A stretch of 64,000 nucleotides of DNA, taken from the NCBI GenBank assembly GCA_938005745.1, contig CALLMM010000001.1, positions 186,001-250,000 of the forward strand. The letters are read 5' to 3'. This stretch comes from an uncultured Chthonomonadales bacterium (lineage in GTDB: Bacteria > Armatimonadota > Chthonomonadetes > Chthonomonadales > CAJBBX01). The notes under the pieces are model-generated. The model had not been told where the DNA came from and made no database searches. It saw nothing but the letters and a program-made list of their open reading frames with translations. This document shows positions 1-7,632 of the stretch, one piece after another. The position numbers were made by a program, and so were the translations under genes. The number at the start of each line of letters is the position of its first letter. Within the stretch, counting starts at the first letter, position 1.

Positions 1-1181
1 TCATCCACCATCAGATAGCGGAACCGCCGCTGAAAACGGCGCAGGACGCCCGGCTCCGTCTCCAAAAGGTAGACCGCCTCGCTCTGAAGGTCGTCGTTGT
101 CGAGCGCGCCCTGCGAACGTTTCGCCTGCGCGTAGGCAGCCCAGGTGAGCGACAGCAGCCGCCAGAAGCGGTGCGAGAGCCGCGCCGCCTGCTCCTCGCG
201 CTCCGCCTTCAGTTTAAACAGCGTCCGGGCGCGTTCGCCGCACATCTTCAGACGCTCGAAGACCGCCGTCACCTCGATCTCCGTCTGGGAAGAGACGGAT
301 CGCCCGCGCGCGGCGCGCCCCGCCGCCTTTGTCATCTCCTCCAGCGCGCGCAGCGCCGCCTGCACGCGCTCGATCCCCGCCGATTCGGGCAGGGGCGCAA
401 GCTCAGCGGCGCGCTCAAGCAGGTTCGCCCGCGCAATCTCCATCGCGCCCGCGATCCCGGCGCGCATCGTCTGCAGGGCTTCCAGACAGGCGTTCGCCTC
501 CGCAAGCACGGGATCGAGGAGCGCGCGCACGACGCTCAGGGAGCAGGCGGCGGTAACATCCTGCCCGGATCGCCAGAACGCCTCGATCTCCTCCTGGCGC
601 AACCCCGCTCCCCGCAGACGGTCCAGCGCGGCGTTGACGGACTGGTAGAGCGCATTGAGCGGGTCGCCGATCTCGCCGCCAAAGACGCGCTCATCCTGCA
701 CGGCGGAGACCAGTTCAATGATCTCCGTCTCCCCCTCCAGATAGGCGGTCTCAATCACACGCTCGAACGCGCCGCGCAGCAGATAGCGCGCCTCCGTCTC
801 GTCCAGTACCCGGAAGTCGGGGTCTACCCCCGCCTCAAAGGGGTTCTCCTTCAGCAGACGGGAGCAGAAGCCGTGAATGGTGCTGATGTAGGCGGTCTCC
901 AGCGCGCGCCGCTCCTCACGCAGCCCTGCCGCCTCCAGCGCGCGAACGATCCGCTCCTTCATCTCGCGGGTGGCTTTTTCGGTGAAGGTGATCACCAGGA
1001 TCTCGCCGACTCCCGCGCGCCGCTCCGGCGGCAGCGTTTCCGCCAGGCTCTCGCGCACAATCCGCACGAACCGCTCCACCAGCACGCCGGTCTTCCCCGA
1101 TCCCGCGCCCGCCGACACGCAGACATCGCGCTCCAGCGCGGTGATCGCCCGTACCTGATTGTCCGTCCATTGCCTGCTCAT
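1..1181 (-). CDS. addA: AddA-like ATP-dependent helicase/nuclease, N-terminal part (truncated by window edge)
   Basis: Translating the complement from an ATG at 1181 gives a UvrD-superfamily 1A helicase N-terminus. Walker A reads SAGAGSGKT at residues 23-31. It is followed by VITFTEKATREMKERI (motif Ia region) and ISTIHGFCSRLL (motif Ib region). The frame stays open to base 1, where RYLMVDE, the start of the Walker B box, is cut off. The WTDNQVRAI start and the long insert before Walker B resemble AddA, the helicase/nuclease subunit of AddAB that processes double-strand breaks for RecA loading. The nuclease domain that would prove AddA lies outside the window, so a PcrA/UvrD relative is possible. 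An in-frame ATG at 1193 is an alternative start; neither has a strong ribosome site. The gene is divergent from larE. Confidence 0.8.
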   Translation of the reverse strand, partial: MSRQWTDNQVRAITALERDVCVSAGAGSGKTGVLVERFVRIVRESLAETLPPERRAGVGEILVITFTEKATREMKERIVRALEAAGLREERRALETAYISTIHGFCSRLLKENPFEAGVDPDFRVLDETEARYLLRGAFERVIETAYLEGETEIIELVSAVQDERVFGGEIGDPLNALYQSVNAALDRLRGAGLRQEEIEAFWRSGQDVTAACSLSVVRALLDPVLAEANACLEALQTMRAGIAGAMEIARANLLERAAELAPLPESAGIERVQAALRALEEMTKAAGRAARGRSVSSQTEIEVTAVFERLKMCGERARTLFKLKAEREEQAARLSHRFWRLLSLTWAAYAQAKRSQGALDNDDLQSEAVYLLETEPGVLRRFQRRFRYLMVD

Positions 1182-1209
1182 GGGTCCATTCATAGATTCG
1201 GGGTGACGC

Positions 1210-1238
1210 TTGCCGTTCCTCCGTCTACCTGCTATACT
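1210..1238 (+). promoter_or_regulatory. Sigma-70-type promoter for larEB
   Basis: TTGCCG at 1210-1215 and TATACT at 1233-1238 are separated by exactly 17 bp. The predicted transcription start, near 1245, lies just upstream of the AGGAGAGG ribosome site of larE. This supports the GTG at 1271 rather than the GTG at 1244 as the translation start. Confidence 0.7.
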
Positions 1239-1270
1239 CATCTGTGAAGACTCCTCAGGAGAGGGCGAAC

Positions 1271-2152
1271 GTGCAATCTGTATCTACTACTCCCGCCGGA
1301 GCGTTGTCTCCGGAACTGGAGGCAAAATATCGGCGGCTGCGCGAGATTCTGACGGAGATGGGCGCGGTCGTGGTCGGCTACTCCGGCGGCGTGGACAGCA
1401 CGCTGGTGCTGAAGGTCGCGCACGACACGCTGGGCACGAAGACGCTGGCGGTAATCGGCGACTCGGAGGCGTTTCCGCAGGGCGAGGTCGAAGCCGCGCT
1501 GAAGGTGGCGCGGGAGATGGGCGTGGAGGTGGTTCTGCGCGCCACGCATGAGCTGAAAAATGAGCGTTTTCGCGTCAACAACCCGGATCGCTGCTACCAC
1601 TGCAAGACGGAGCTTTTCTCCGTGCTGGCGGAGGTGGCGCAGGAGCGCGGGATTCGCTGGATCGCTGACGGCTCTCACGCGGACGACGCGGGCGACCATC
1701 GTCCCGGCATGCGCGCGGGAGAGGAGCGGGGCGTCCGCAGTCCGCTGAAGGAAGCCGGGATCGGCAAGGAAGAGATCCGCCGGCTGGCGCAGCATCTGGG
1801 TCTCTCCAACTGGGATAAGCCCTCCTTCGCCTGTCTCTCCTCGCGCTTCCCCTACGGGACCGTCATCACGCCGCAGCTGCTGGCGCAGGTGGACGGGTGC
1901 GAGAAGTATCTGCGCGAGCTGGGTTTCCGGCAGTTTCGCGTGCGCCATCACGATACGGTCTGCCGGCTGGAGGTCGAACCGCAGGACTTCCCCCGCGTCC
2001 TCGCACTGCGGGAGCAGATCACGGCGCGGTTGCGGGAACTGGGCTATCTCTATGTTACCCTCGATCTGGAAGGGTTTCGCTCCGGCAAGATGAACGACGC
2101 GCTGAAGGCGCGCGCCGGGAGCCTGATCCCGGTCGAGACGATCCGCAGGTAA
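1271..2152 (+). CDS. larE: LarE, ATP-dependent sacrificial sulfur transferase for the nickel-pincer cofactor
   Basis: This 293-aa PP-loop protein carries the ATP-pyrophosphatase signature GYSGGVDST near its N-terminus, the family segment NPDRCYHCK, and ACLSSRFPYG. The Cys of the last motif corresponds to the sacrificial Cys176 of Lactiplantibacillus LarE. In that family the enzyme adenylates the pyridinium dicarboxylate mononucleotide and donates sulfur, making the precursor of the nickel-pincer nucleotide of lactate racemase and relatives. I place the start at GTG 1271 because AGGAGAGG precedes it by 6 nt and a strong promoter starts transcription near 1245; a GTG at 1244 is the longer alternative. 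larB follows after 4 bp, so the two are one operon. No larC or larA is visible in the window. Confidence 0.93.
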   Translation: MQSVSTTPAGALSPELEAKYRRLREILTEMGAVVVGYSGGVDSTLVLKVAHDTLGTKTLAVIGDSEAFPQGEVEAALKVAREMGVEVVLRATHELKNERFRVNNPDRCYHCKTELFSVLAEVAQERGIRWIADGSHADDAGDHRPGMRAGEERGVRSPLKEAGIGKEEIRRLAQHLGLSNWDKPSFACLSSRFPYGTVITPQLLAQVDGCEKYLRELGFRQFRVRHHDTVCRLEVEPQDFPRVLALREQITARLRELGYLYVTLDLEGFRSGKMNDALKARAGSLIPVETIRR

Positions 2153-2156
2153 GCCG

Positions 2157-2945
2157 ATGGAGGCAGCACGACTGCGCGCGATGCTGGAGGCGGTGCGCGA
2201 CGGCGCGCTTCCGGTCGAGGAGGCGATGCAGCGGCTGCGCGACCTGCCCTACGAAGACCTGGGCTTTGCGAAGGTAGATCACCATCGCGCGCTGCGCAAC
2301 GGCTTCCCGGAGGTGATCTACTGTCCCGGCAAGGCGACAGAGCATATTCTGGCGATCGCGGAGCGTCTGCGCCTGCGCTCCTCCCGCGTGCTTGCCACCC
2401 GCGCCGCGCCGGAGGTGGCGGAGAGCGTGATACAGCGTTTTCCCGACGCCATCTACCATACTCCCGCGCGCATCCTCTCCATTCCCGGCGAGATCCCGCC
2501 AGCCGACGACCCGCGCCGCGCCCCTGTGGGAACGGTGCTGGTGCTGGCGGCGGGAACGGCAGATGTGCCGGTGGCGGAGGAGGCGGCGGTCACGGCTTCG
2601 GAGATGGGATCGCCCGTCGAGCGGCTCTACGATGTGGGCGTCGCCGGACTGCACCGGCTGCTGGATCAGCGGGAGAAGCTGTTCCGCGCCAACGTGCTGA
2701 TTGTGGTGGCGGGGATGGAGGGCGCGCTGCCCTCGGTGGTCGGCGGGCTGGTCAGCCGTCCGGTGATCGCCGTCCCGACCAGCATCGGCTACGGAGCCAG
2801 CTTTCAGGGACTGGCGGCGCTGTTGACGATGCTCAACTCCTGCGCCTCCGGCGTCGCCGTCATGAATATTGACAACGGCTTCGGCGCGGGCTACTTCGCG
2901 CATATGGTCAATCAGCCGCCGGAGAGCGAACCGGAGACGTTCTGA
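2157..2945 (+). CDS. larB: LarB, pyridinium-3,5-biscarboxylic acid mononucleotide synthase
   Basis: This 262-aa protein belongs to the PurE-like LarB family, which carboxylates and hydrolyses nicotinic acid adenine dinucleotide in the first step of nickel-pincer cofactor synthesis. The N-terminal segment DLGFAKVDHHRALRNGFPEV and the C-terminal VPTSIGYGASFQGLAALLTML, followed by an N-G-F-G-A-G-Y segment, are characteristic of the family. The PurE-like Rossmann half runs from about residue 120 to 250. The length fits the family. The gene starts 4 bp after larE and probably uses the purine-rich end of that gene as its ribosome site. Together larE and larB give two of the three biosynthetic steps; larC must be elsewhere or missing. 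Confidence 0.93.
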   Translation: MEAARLRAMLEAVRDGALPVEEAMQRLRDLPYEDLGFAKVDHHRALRNGFPEVIYCPGKATEHILAIAERLRLRSSRVLATRAAPEVAESVIQRFPDAIYHTPARILSIPGEIPPADDPRRAPVGTVLVLAAGTADVPVAEEAAVTASEMGSPVERLYDVGVAGLHRLLDQREKLFRANVLIVVAGMEGALPSVVGGLVSRPVIAVPTSIGYGASFQGLAALLTMLNSCASGVAVMNIDNGFGAGYFAHMVNQPPESEPETF

Positions 2946-2961
2946 TAGAGGAGCGAATAAC

Positions 2962-3951
2962 GTGAGCAGTGAGACCCGCTGGGTAATCGTCGGGTACGGC
3001 ATGGGCGCCTATCATGCAAGGCTGATTCAGGAGGTGGAGGGACTGACGCTGCACGGCGTCTGCGATATCGAGGCGGGGAAGCGTGAGCGCGCCGCGCGCG
3101 ACTACCCGGAGACAAAGACCTACAGCGAATACGAGCAGGTTCTGGCGGATGAGGCGGTGGACGGCGTGGTGATCGTCACGCCGCACAACACCCACGCCGA
3201 AATGGCGATCGCCGCGCTGAAGGCGGGCAAACACGCCATTACCGACAAGGCGATGTGCCTCTCGGTGGCGGAGGCGCAGGCGATGATCGCCGCGCGCGAC
3301 CGGAGCGGAAAGCTGCTCTCCACCTTCCATAACCGACGCTGGGACAGCGAGTTTCTGACGGTGCGCAGACTGGCGGAGCAGGGAACGCTTGGACGGCTCT
3401 ACCATATCGAGTCGTGCGTGACGAGTTACGGACAGCCGGGCGGGTGGCGCGCCGACCGCAAAGCGATGGGCGGCTGGCTCTACGACTGGGGAGCGCATAC
3501 CCTCGATCAGATCCTGCTGCTGGCGAACGCCCGTCCCGTCCGGGTCTACGCCTTTGCCCACCACCGCTACGACAACCCTGCGTCGGTGGAGGACCACGTC
3601 CACTGCACCATCACCTTCAAAAACGGCGTAACCGCCGTCACGGTGATCGGCTACCTCCACCGGATCGAGATGCCCCGCTGGTACATTCTGGGCGAGCGCG
3701 CCACGCTGCTGGCAGAGAACTTCGACAAGCCGATCCGCGTGCGGGGGAGCATCGGCGGGGTGGAGGGCGAGCTGAGCGTGCCGCTCCTCAAGGGCGACTG
3801 GAAGCGCTACTATCAGAACATCGCCGATACGCTGGCGGGCAGAGCGGAGCTGATCGTCAAGCCGGAGCAGCTGGTGCCGCAGATCGCCGTTGCGGAGGCT
3901 GCCTACCGCTCCATTCAGACCGAGCAGGCGGTGAAGGTAGAGCTGCCTTAG
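2962..3951 (+). CDS. Gfo/Idh/MocA-family NAD(P)-dependent oxidoreductase
   Basis: This 329-aa protein has an N-terminal Rossmann fold (WVIVGYGMGAYHARLI, residues about 6-21), then EADEAVDGVVIVTPHNTHAEM and GKHAITDKAMCLSVAEAQ. The last segment is the EKP-like catalytic motif, here read as D-K-A rather than E-K-P, which may affect activity. The C-terminal half is the usual beta-sheet dimerisation domain. Family members oxidise or isomerise sugars, inositols and related polyols. The GTG at 2962 is chosen because AGAGGAG precedes it and the Rossmann motif begins a few residues later. The gene sits 16 bp after larB and may be co-transcribed, but a functional link to larEB is not evident. It converges with the LysM gene on the other strand. 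Confidence 0.85.
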   Translation: MSSETRWVIVGYGMGAYHARLIQEVEGLTLHGVCDIEAGKRERAARDYPETKTYSEYEQVLADEAVDGVVIVTPHNTHAEMAIAALKAGKHAITDKAMCLSVAEAQAMIAARDRSGKLLSTFHNRRWDSEFLTVRRLAEQGTLGRLYHIESCVTSYGQPGGWRADRKAMGGWLYDWGAHTLDQILLLANARPVRVYAFAHHRYDNPASVEDHVHCTITFKNGVTAVTVIGYLHRIEMPRWYILGERATLLAENFDKPIRVRGSIGGVEGELSVPLLKGDWKRYYQNIADTLAGRAELIVKPEQLVPQIAVAEAAYRSIQTEQAVKVELP

Positions 3952-3984
3952 AGCGGCGTTTTTTCGCAAGAGGCGCGCCGCCTC

Positions 3985-4623
3985 TCAGTACCCGTAGACC
4001 TCCTTGAGCTTCGCCTGCGTCTTCGGTCCGCAGATGCCGTCCACCGCCAGCGGCGGATAGTCCGCCTGAAACATCATCACGGCGTTGCGGGTCAGGGGTC
4101 CCACGATCCCGTCCACCGGACCGACGGGATAGCCCAGATTCTTCAGCCGCGCCTGGTAGCCGGTGACGGTGTCAATGGGGTCGAGGTGACCGATCTGCAG
4201 CTCCCAGGCGCAGCCGTAGTCCGGCACGGTCAGCAGCCCTTTCGGAACGCCGATCGGCACATCCTGCTCCAGTATCCCCTGCCCGTCGGTCTTACCGGTC
4301 TTGACCTCGCTGCCCACCTTCAGCGTATAGCTCACATTGGGCATTATCTTCCGCTGCTTATCCTTTAACTGGATGCGGACGCGGACGGTCGCCCCGCTCT
4401 TCGTGAACTGATGCCGCTGCGCGGTTCCTCGCTGCTCCTGCTTCTCCTGCTTATCCGGAATATAGAGGACATCGCCCGGATAGATCAAATTCGGGTTGGG
4501 ACGCTTCTGCCGGAACTGCGCGTTCTTCGGGTGATTATAGACGGTCATATAGTCGGTGAAGCCGTAGTTGAGGGCGATCAGCGACAGATACTCGCCCTGC
4601 GCCACCTTATGGTAACAAGCCAT
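3985..4623 (-). CDS. LysM and peptidoglycan-binding (PG_binding_1) domain protein
   Basis: The 212-aa product has three parts. A LysM-like domain covers residues 1-57 (YHKVAQGEYLSLIALNYGF, then NLIYPGDVLYIP). A middle beta-rich segment (about 75-140) resembles a transthyretin- or Ig-like carrier, with VSYTLKVGSEVKTGKTDGQG. A C-terminal peptidoglycan-binding domain (about 147-212) contains YQARLKNLGYPVGPVDGI and GPLTRNAVMMFQ. There is no signal peptide, so export would need a dedicated machine or lysis. Proteins of this architecture are often found beside type VI or Rhs-like secretion genes, but none is visible here. The gene starts 40 bp after the stop of the 934-aa gene upstream and is very likely co-transcribed with it. 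An AAGGAG site precedes the ATG. Confidence 0.85.
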   Translation of the reverse strand: MACYHKVAQGEYLSLIALNYGFTDYMTVYNHPKNAQFRQKRPNPNLIYPGDVLYIPDKQEKQEQRGTAQRHQFTKSGATVRVRIQLKDKQRKIMPNVSYTLKVGSEVKTGKTDGQGILEQDVPIGVPKGLLTVPDYGCAWELQIGHLDPIDTVTGYQARLKNLGYPVGPVDGIVGPLTRNAVMMFQADYPPLAVDGICGPKTQAKLKEVYGY

Positions 4624-4662
4624 GCTTCCAACACTCCTTCTCTGGTTGACCTGCCCGCCGGC

Positions 4663-7467
4663 TCAGGGATTTTGCGGCTGCGGGGGAGGCGGGGGAGGCG
4701 GCTCATCCTGAGTCTCCGCCGTCCGCCAGTTGTCGGCAAACGCCTGCGAAAGCAGCATCGGCGCAGCCGCCGGGTTCGGCTGGTTAAAGTAGGTGATGTT
4801 GGGACCGAGCACGTGATTGGGATAGGTGAGATTGGGATGCGGGCGGAAGGTGCCGTTCTGGTTCTGGGTGAACTGGGCGAACTGGTTGACGCCGTTCTGC
4901 ATCAGGGTCGGGTGCACCCGCAGTTGACCGCCGACGATCTGAATCTCGGAGCCGCCGTTGTAAAGACGCACCATCTGCCGCTGATAGGCGGAACGCCAAC
5001 GCCACCGCTCTCCCAGATTCTGCGGCGTGGCGGGATTTGCCAGAGCCGGAAGCTGACCGCCTAACTGGTTGAAGGCGATGTTCGCCTTCTCCTCCATCAG
5101 CAGCCGGACCGCCGACCTCACATTCTCCACGAAACTGAAGGCTTCGTCCTTCGTGCATCCGCGATTGAAGATCAGGTCGAGCTGCCCGATGCCGAAGCCG
5201 TGCGGCGGTCCGAAGAGCGGCATGTCGAGCGGAAGACCGTAGGCATGTCCTCCCCAGCGCACGATTCGCCGGTGGGAGGCGCGATCTTCAAACTGGGTCA
5301 TCTGATTATTGCCATGGACGCCGCTCTCGTGCGCCATAATCTGGCGCATCGTCTCGTACCAGCAGTCGCGGCTCAGGGCGTGCACCCTTGCCTGCTGCAC
5401 GTTGCGGTCGTAGTAGTCGTTGACCAGCGCGCGCAGGAGATCCAGCACCGACTGCGCGTCGGGCGGATTCATCCCCCGCACCCGGAAGTGGGGCAGCAGG
5501 ATCAGCGGGTTGTCGGCGGCGGGCGCAGGGGCGGCGGTCAGCGCGTTGTTCGTTCCCGGAGCCGTCCGGATGTAGCCGGTTTCGACCGCCTGCGTGTTGA
5601 TCTTGACCGAGATCAGTTTCAGAATCCCGTCGCCGCCGCGCATCACCTCCCGGTCGTTGTCGTTGGGAACCGGCTCGGCGATATAGGGCTGAAACTCGAT
5701 GATGAAGCACTCTTTCTGCACCGCTCCCGCCTGCCGTCCCCAGGGTCGCGAGAGTCCCTGCACCACCACCTGCGCCCGGCGGCGGTTATCTGCCGGGAAG
5801 GGGATCCGGCGGCGCACGTTGGGATTATAGTTTGTGCGCCCCTGCGGGTAGGTCATCAGCGTATCGGTCGGCAGGTCCGGAAAGTAGTTGACTGCCATAC
5901 CCGGCTCGCGATCGAAGGCGCAGAGCACGACCTGCGCTCCCGCCTCCGCCACCACCGCATCGCGCAGTGTGCCGTCCTCCCGGAAGTAGAGGCTGGCGGT
6001 ATGGGAGAGGTCGAAGTGCTGTTCATAGGTCGTCGTCTGCCCTGTCCGTTGTGTCAGGCGCGAATCCGGCGCATTCCATTTCAACGTCAGCCGCCAGGAA
6101 AGCTCAAACCAGAGCGCGACGCAGGGATCGGTCGCGCCCGGATAGCTCTGATTATTCTGCTCCGGCGGCGGAGGCGGGTTCTTCTCATACGCCCTGCGAA
6201 ATAGGCGCTTCATGATGTCTCTCAGCAGGTCGCGCGTCACGCCGACCATCTGAAACTCCGCCATCCACATCGGCATCTGCGGCTTGAGCACCTGCGGATT
6301 GTTGGCTGGCGGGTTGCGCAGGTCGGTATGCAGCGGACGCTGCCTGTTCTGGAACTGGTAGGAGAGCATGCGGCGGGCGCGGGTTCGGGCGCGCATGTCG
6401 GCTGCGGTCGTCGGCTGCGCCCCGCTCGGAATATGGAAGTCCACAATATTGACCTCATCGCTCTCCGTTCGGAAAGGTCCGCGCTGGAGTCCATTCTCAT
6501 GGGCAAGGTAGTCGTCCACCAGTCCGATCTGAAAGCCGCAGAGATAGACATAGAAGGCGTCTATGATGAAGTCTTTCCCTGCCTCCAGCGGCGGATTGAT
6601 CCCTTCTCCGCGAATGAGTATCTGCACCGGACCGAAGGCGTCTACGGCTCTGTCGAAGGCGATGATCGCCTCCAGCGGACGCTTCTCCCCGGCGGGCGGC
6701 TTGAGGGTCGCCTTGACCTCGCTGACGGCGTTGGCGGTGATCTGGTTGTTCTCGATTTTCCGCAGTTTGACGACCCTGCCGCTGCGGTCGAGGATATAGA
6801 CAAACGCCTTATTCACGCGGGCGTCCACATTGGCGGTCAGCTTCAGGGCGCGCTCGATGGGACGCTCCGCCGAGGTGGCTGCCAGCGCCGGCGCTGCGCT
6901 GTTCTCCGTTATATTGAGCGTAAAGTTACTTCCCTGCCCCTGCCAGAGCGCGGCGCCCTGATTCAGCCCGCTGGTATAGTAGTCGTCCGTCGGATTCTCC
7001 CAGAGCAGGGACCAGAGTGTCAACTCTTTCGGGGCGGTCAGCTCCAGATGATAGTGCGGCAGGGTTACCGAAACCAGCGGAACCACGGTCAGCGTGTTGA
7101 TGTCTTCCGGGGAGATGGCGGCATACTGCGGATCAATGCAGACGGTCGGCGGCGGCTCGATCAGTTCGCGCGCAAAGAAGACATCGGAGTAGTCGGTCGT
7201 CTCCTTCGCCAGCAGAGGCTTCTCGCCCCGGCTGTAGTAGACCTCCACCTGCGCGCCGATCTGCGACCCGAAGGGAACGGTATACTTCCAGGGCAGTCCG
7301 GCATCCTCCTCGGAGGTGCCGGAGGGAGCGGAGAAGGGGCAGCCTTTTGAATCGGTGCGCAGCAGGGTCTGCTTCCCGCCCTCTCGCCAGTAGACCCAGG
7401 CGTTCTCCAGAGGAACCGGCTTCTCGTTCGGCTTATCCACCAGGATCACTACATCACAGTAGGTCAT
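4663..7467 (-). CDS. Large multidomain protein with a lysozyme-like region; function unknown
   Basis: I do not recognise the full-length family of this 934-aa protein. The first 110 residues look like a beta-sandwich carrier (CDVVILVDKPNEKPVPLENAW). Residues 150-330 hold Ala- and beta-rich modules, and 440-640 a further unassigned domain. From about residue 700 the sequence resembles lysozyme-fold lytic transglycosylases: MAHESGVHGNNQ with candidate catalytic Glu714, then HGFGIGQLDLI near 755-765 (a GLMQ-like turn), and VRLYNGG further on. The C-terminus is a proline run. There is no N-terminal signal peptide or transmembrane segment. The gene lies upstream of the LysM/peptidoglycan-binding gene in the same orientation, so together they suggest a cell-wall-directed protein and a wall-binding partner. 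A secreted effector or a structural surface protein are both possible. Only the lysozyme-like assignment has motif support. Confidence 0.75.
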   Translation of the reverse strand: MTYCDVVILVDKPNEKPVPLENAWVYWREGGKQTLLRTDSKGCPFSAPSGTSEEDAGLPWKYTVPFGSQIGAQVEVYYSRGEKPLLAKETTDYSDVFFARELIEPPPTVCIDPQYAAISPEDINTLTVVPLVSVTLPHYHLELTAPKELTLWSLLWENPTDDYYTSGLNQGAALWQGQGSNFTLNITENSAAPALAATSAERPIERALKLTANVDARVNKAFVYILDRSGRVVKLRKIENNQITANAVSEVKATLKPPAGEKRPLEAIIAFDRAVDAFGPVQILIRGEGINPPLEAGKDFIIDAFYVYLCGFQIGLVDDYLAHENGLQRGPFRTESDEVNIVDFHIPSGAQPTTAADMRARTRARRMLSYQFQNRQRPLHTDLRNPPANNPQVLKPQMPMWMAEFQMVGVTRDLLRDIMKRLFRRAYEKNPPPPPEQNNQSYPGATDPCVALWFELSWRLTLKWNAPDSRLTQRTGQTTTYEQHFDLSHTASLYFREDGTLRDAVVAEAGAQVVLCAFDREPGMAVNYFPDLPTDTLMTYPQGRTNYNPNVRRRIPFPADNRRRAQVVVQGLSRPWGRQAGAVQKECFIIEFQPYIAEPVPNDNDREVMRGGDGILKLISVKINTQAVETGYIRTAPGTNNALTAAPAPAADNPLILLPHFRVRGMNPPDAQSVLDLLRALVNDYYDRNVQQARVHALSRDCWYETMRQIMAHESGVHGNNQMTQFEDRASHRRIVRWGGHAYGLPLDMPLFGPPHGFGIGQLDLIFNRGCTKDEAFSFVENVRSAVRLLMEEKANIAFNQLGGQLPALANPATPQNLGERWRWRSAYQRQMVRLYNGGSEIQIVGGQLRVHPTLMQNGVNQFAQFTQNQNGTFRPHPNLTYPNHVLGPNITYFNQPNPAAAPMLLSQAFADNWRTAETQDEPPPPPPPQPQNP

Positions 7468-7567
7468 ATCTCACGCTCTCACAGAAATCTGCGCCGACAG
7501 GCGAATTGTGCGTATTATTGGGTTCCCGATCCTGAGTTTCCTGTATGCGATAACGGTCATCAGCCCT

Positions 7568-7608
7568 AAAAATCTCTGCGGTCAGCAGTTTTGCGCTGCC
7601 GACCGCAG
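7568..7608 (-). terminator. Rho-independent terminator after the glycosidase gene
   Basis: On the minus strand a 13-bp stem (one G-T pair; arms at 7596-7608 and 7576-7588) with a 7-nt loop is followed, after three bases, by five T residues (7568-7572). It lies 25 bp past the stop codon at 7633. Confidence 0.85.
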
Positions 7609-7632
7609 GAGCGGATTGCAAGACAGAGGCGG

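Noticed and set aside
171-1247. Plus-strand ORF of 358 codons at the left edge
   Set aside because: The complement encodes an AddA-like helicase with Walker A and Walker B motifs; the plus frame is an Arg- and Leu-rich shadow.
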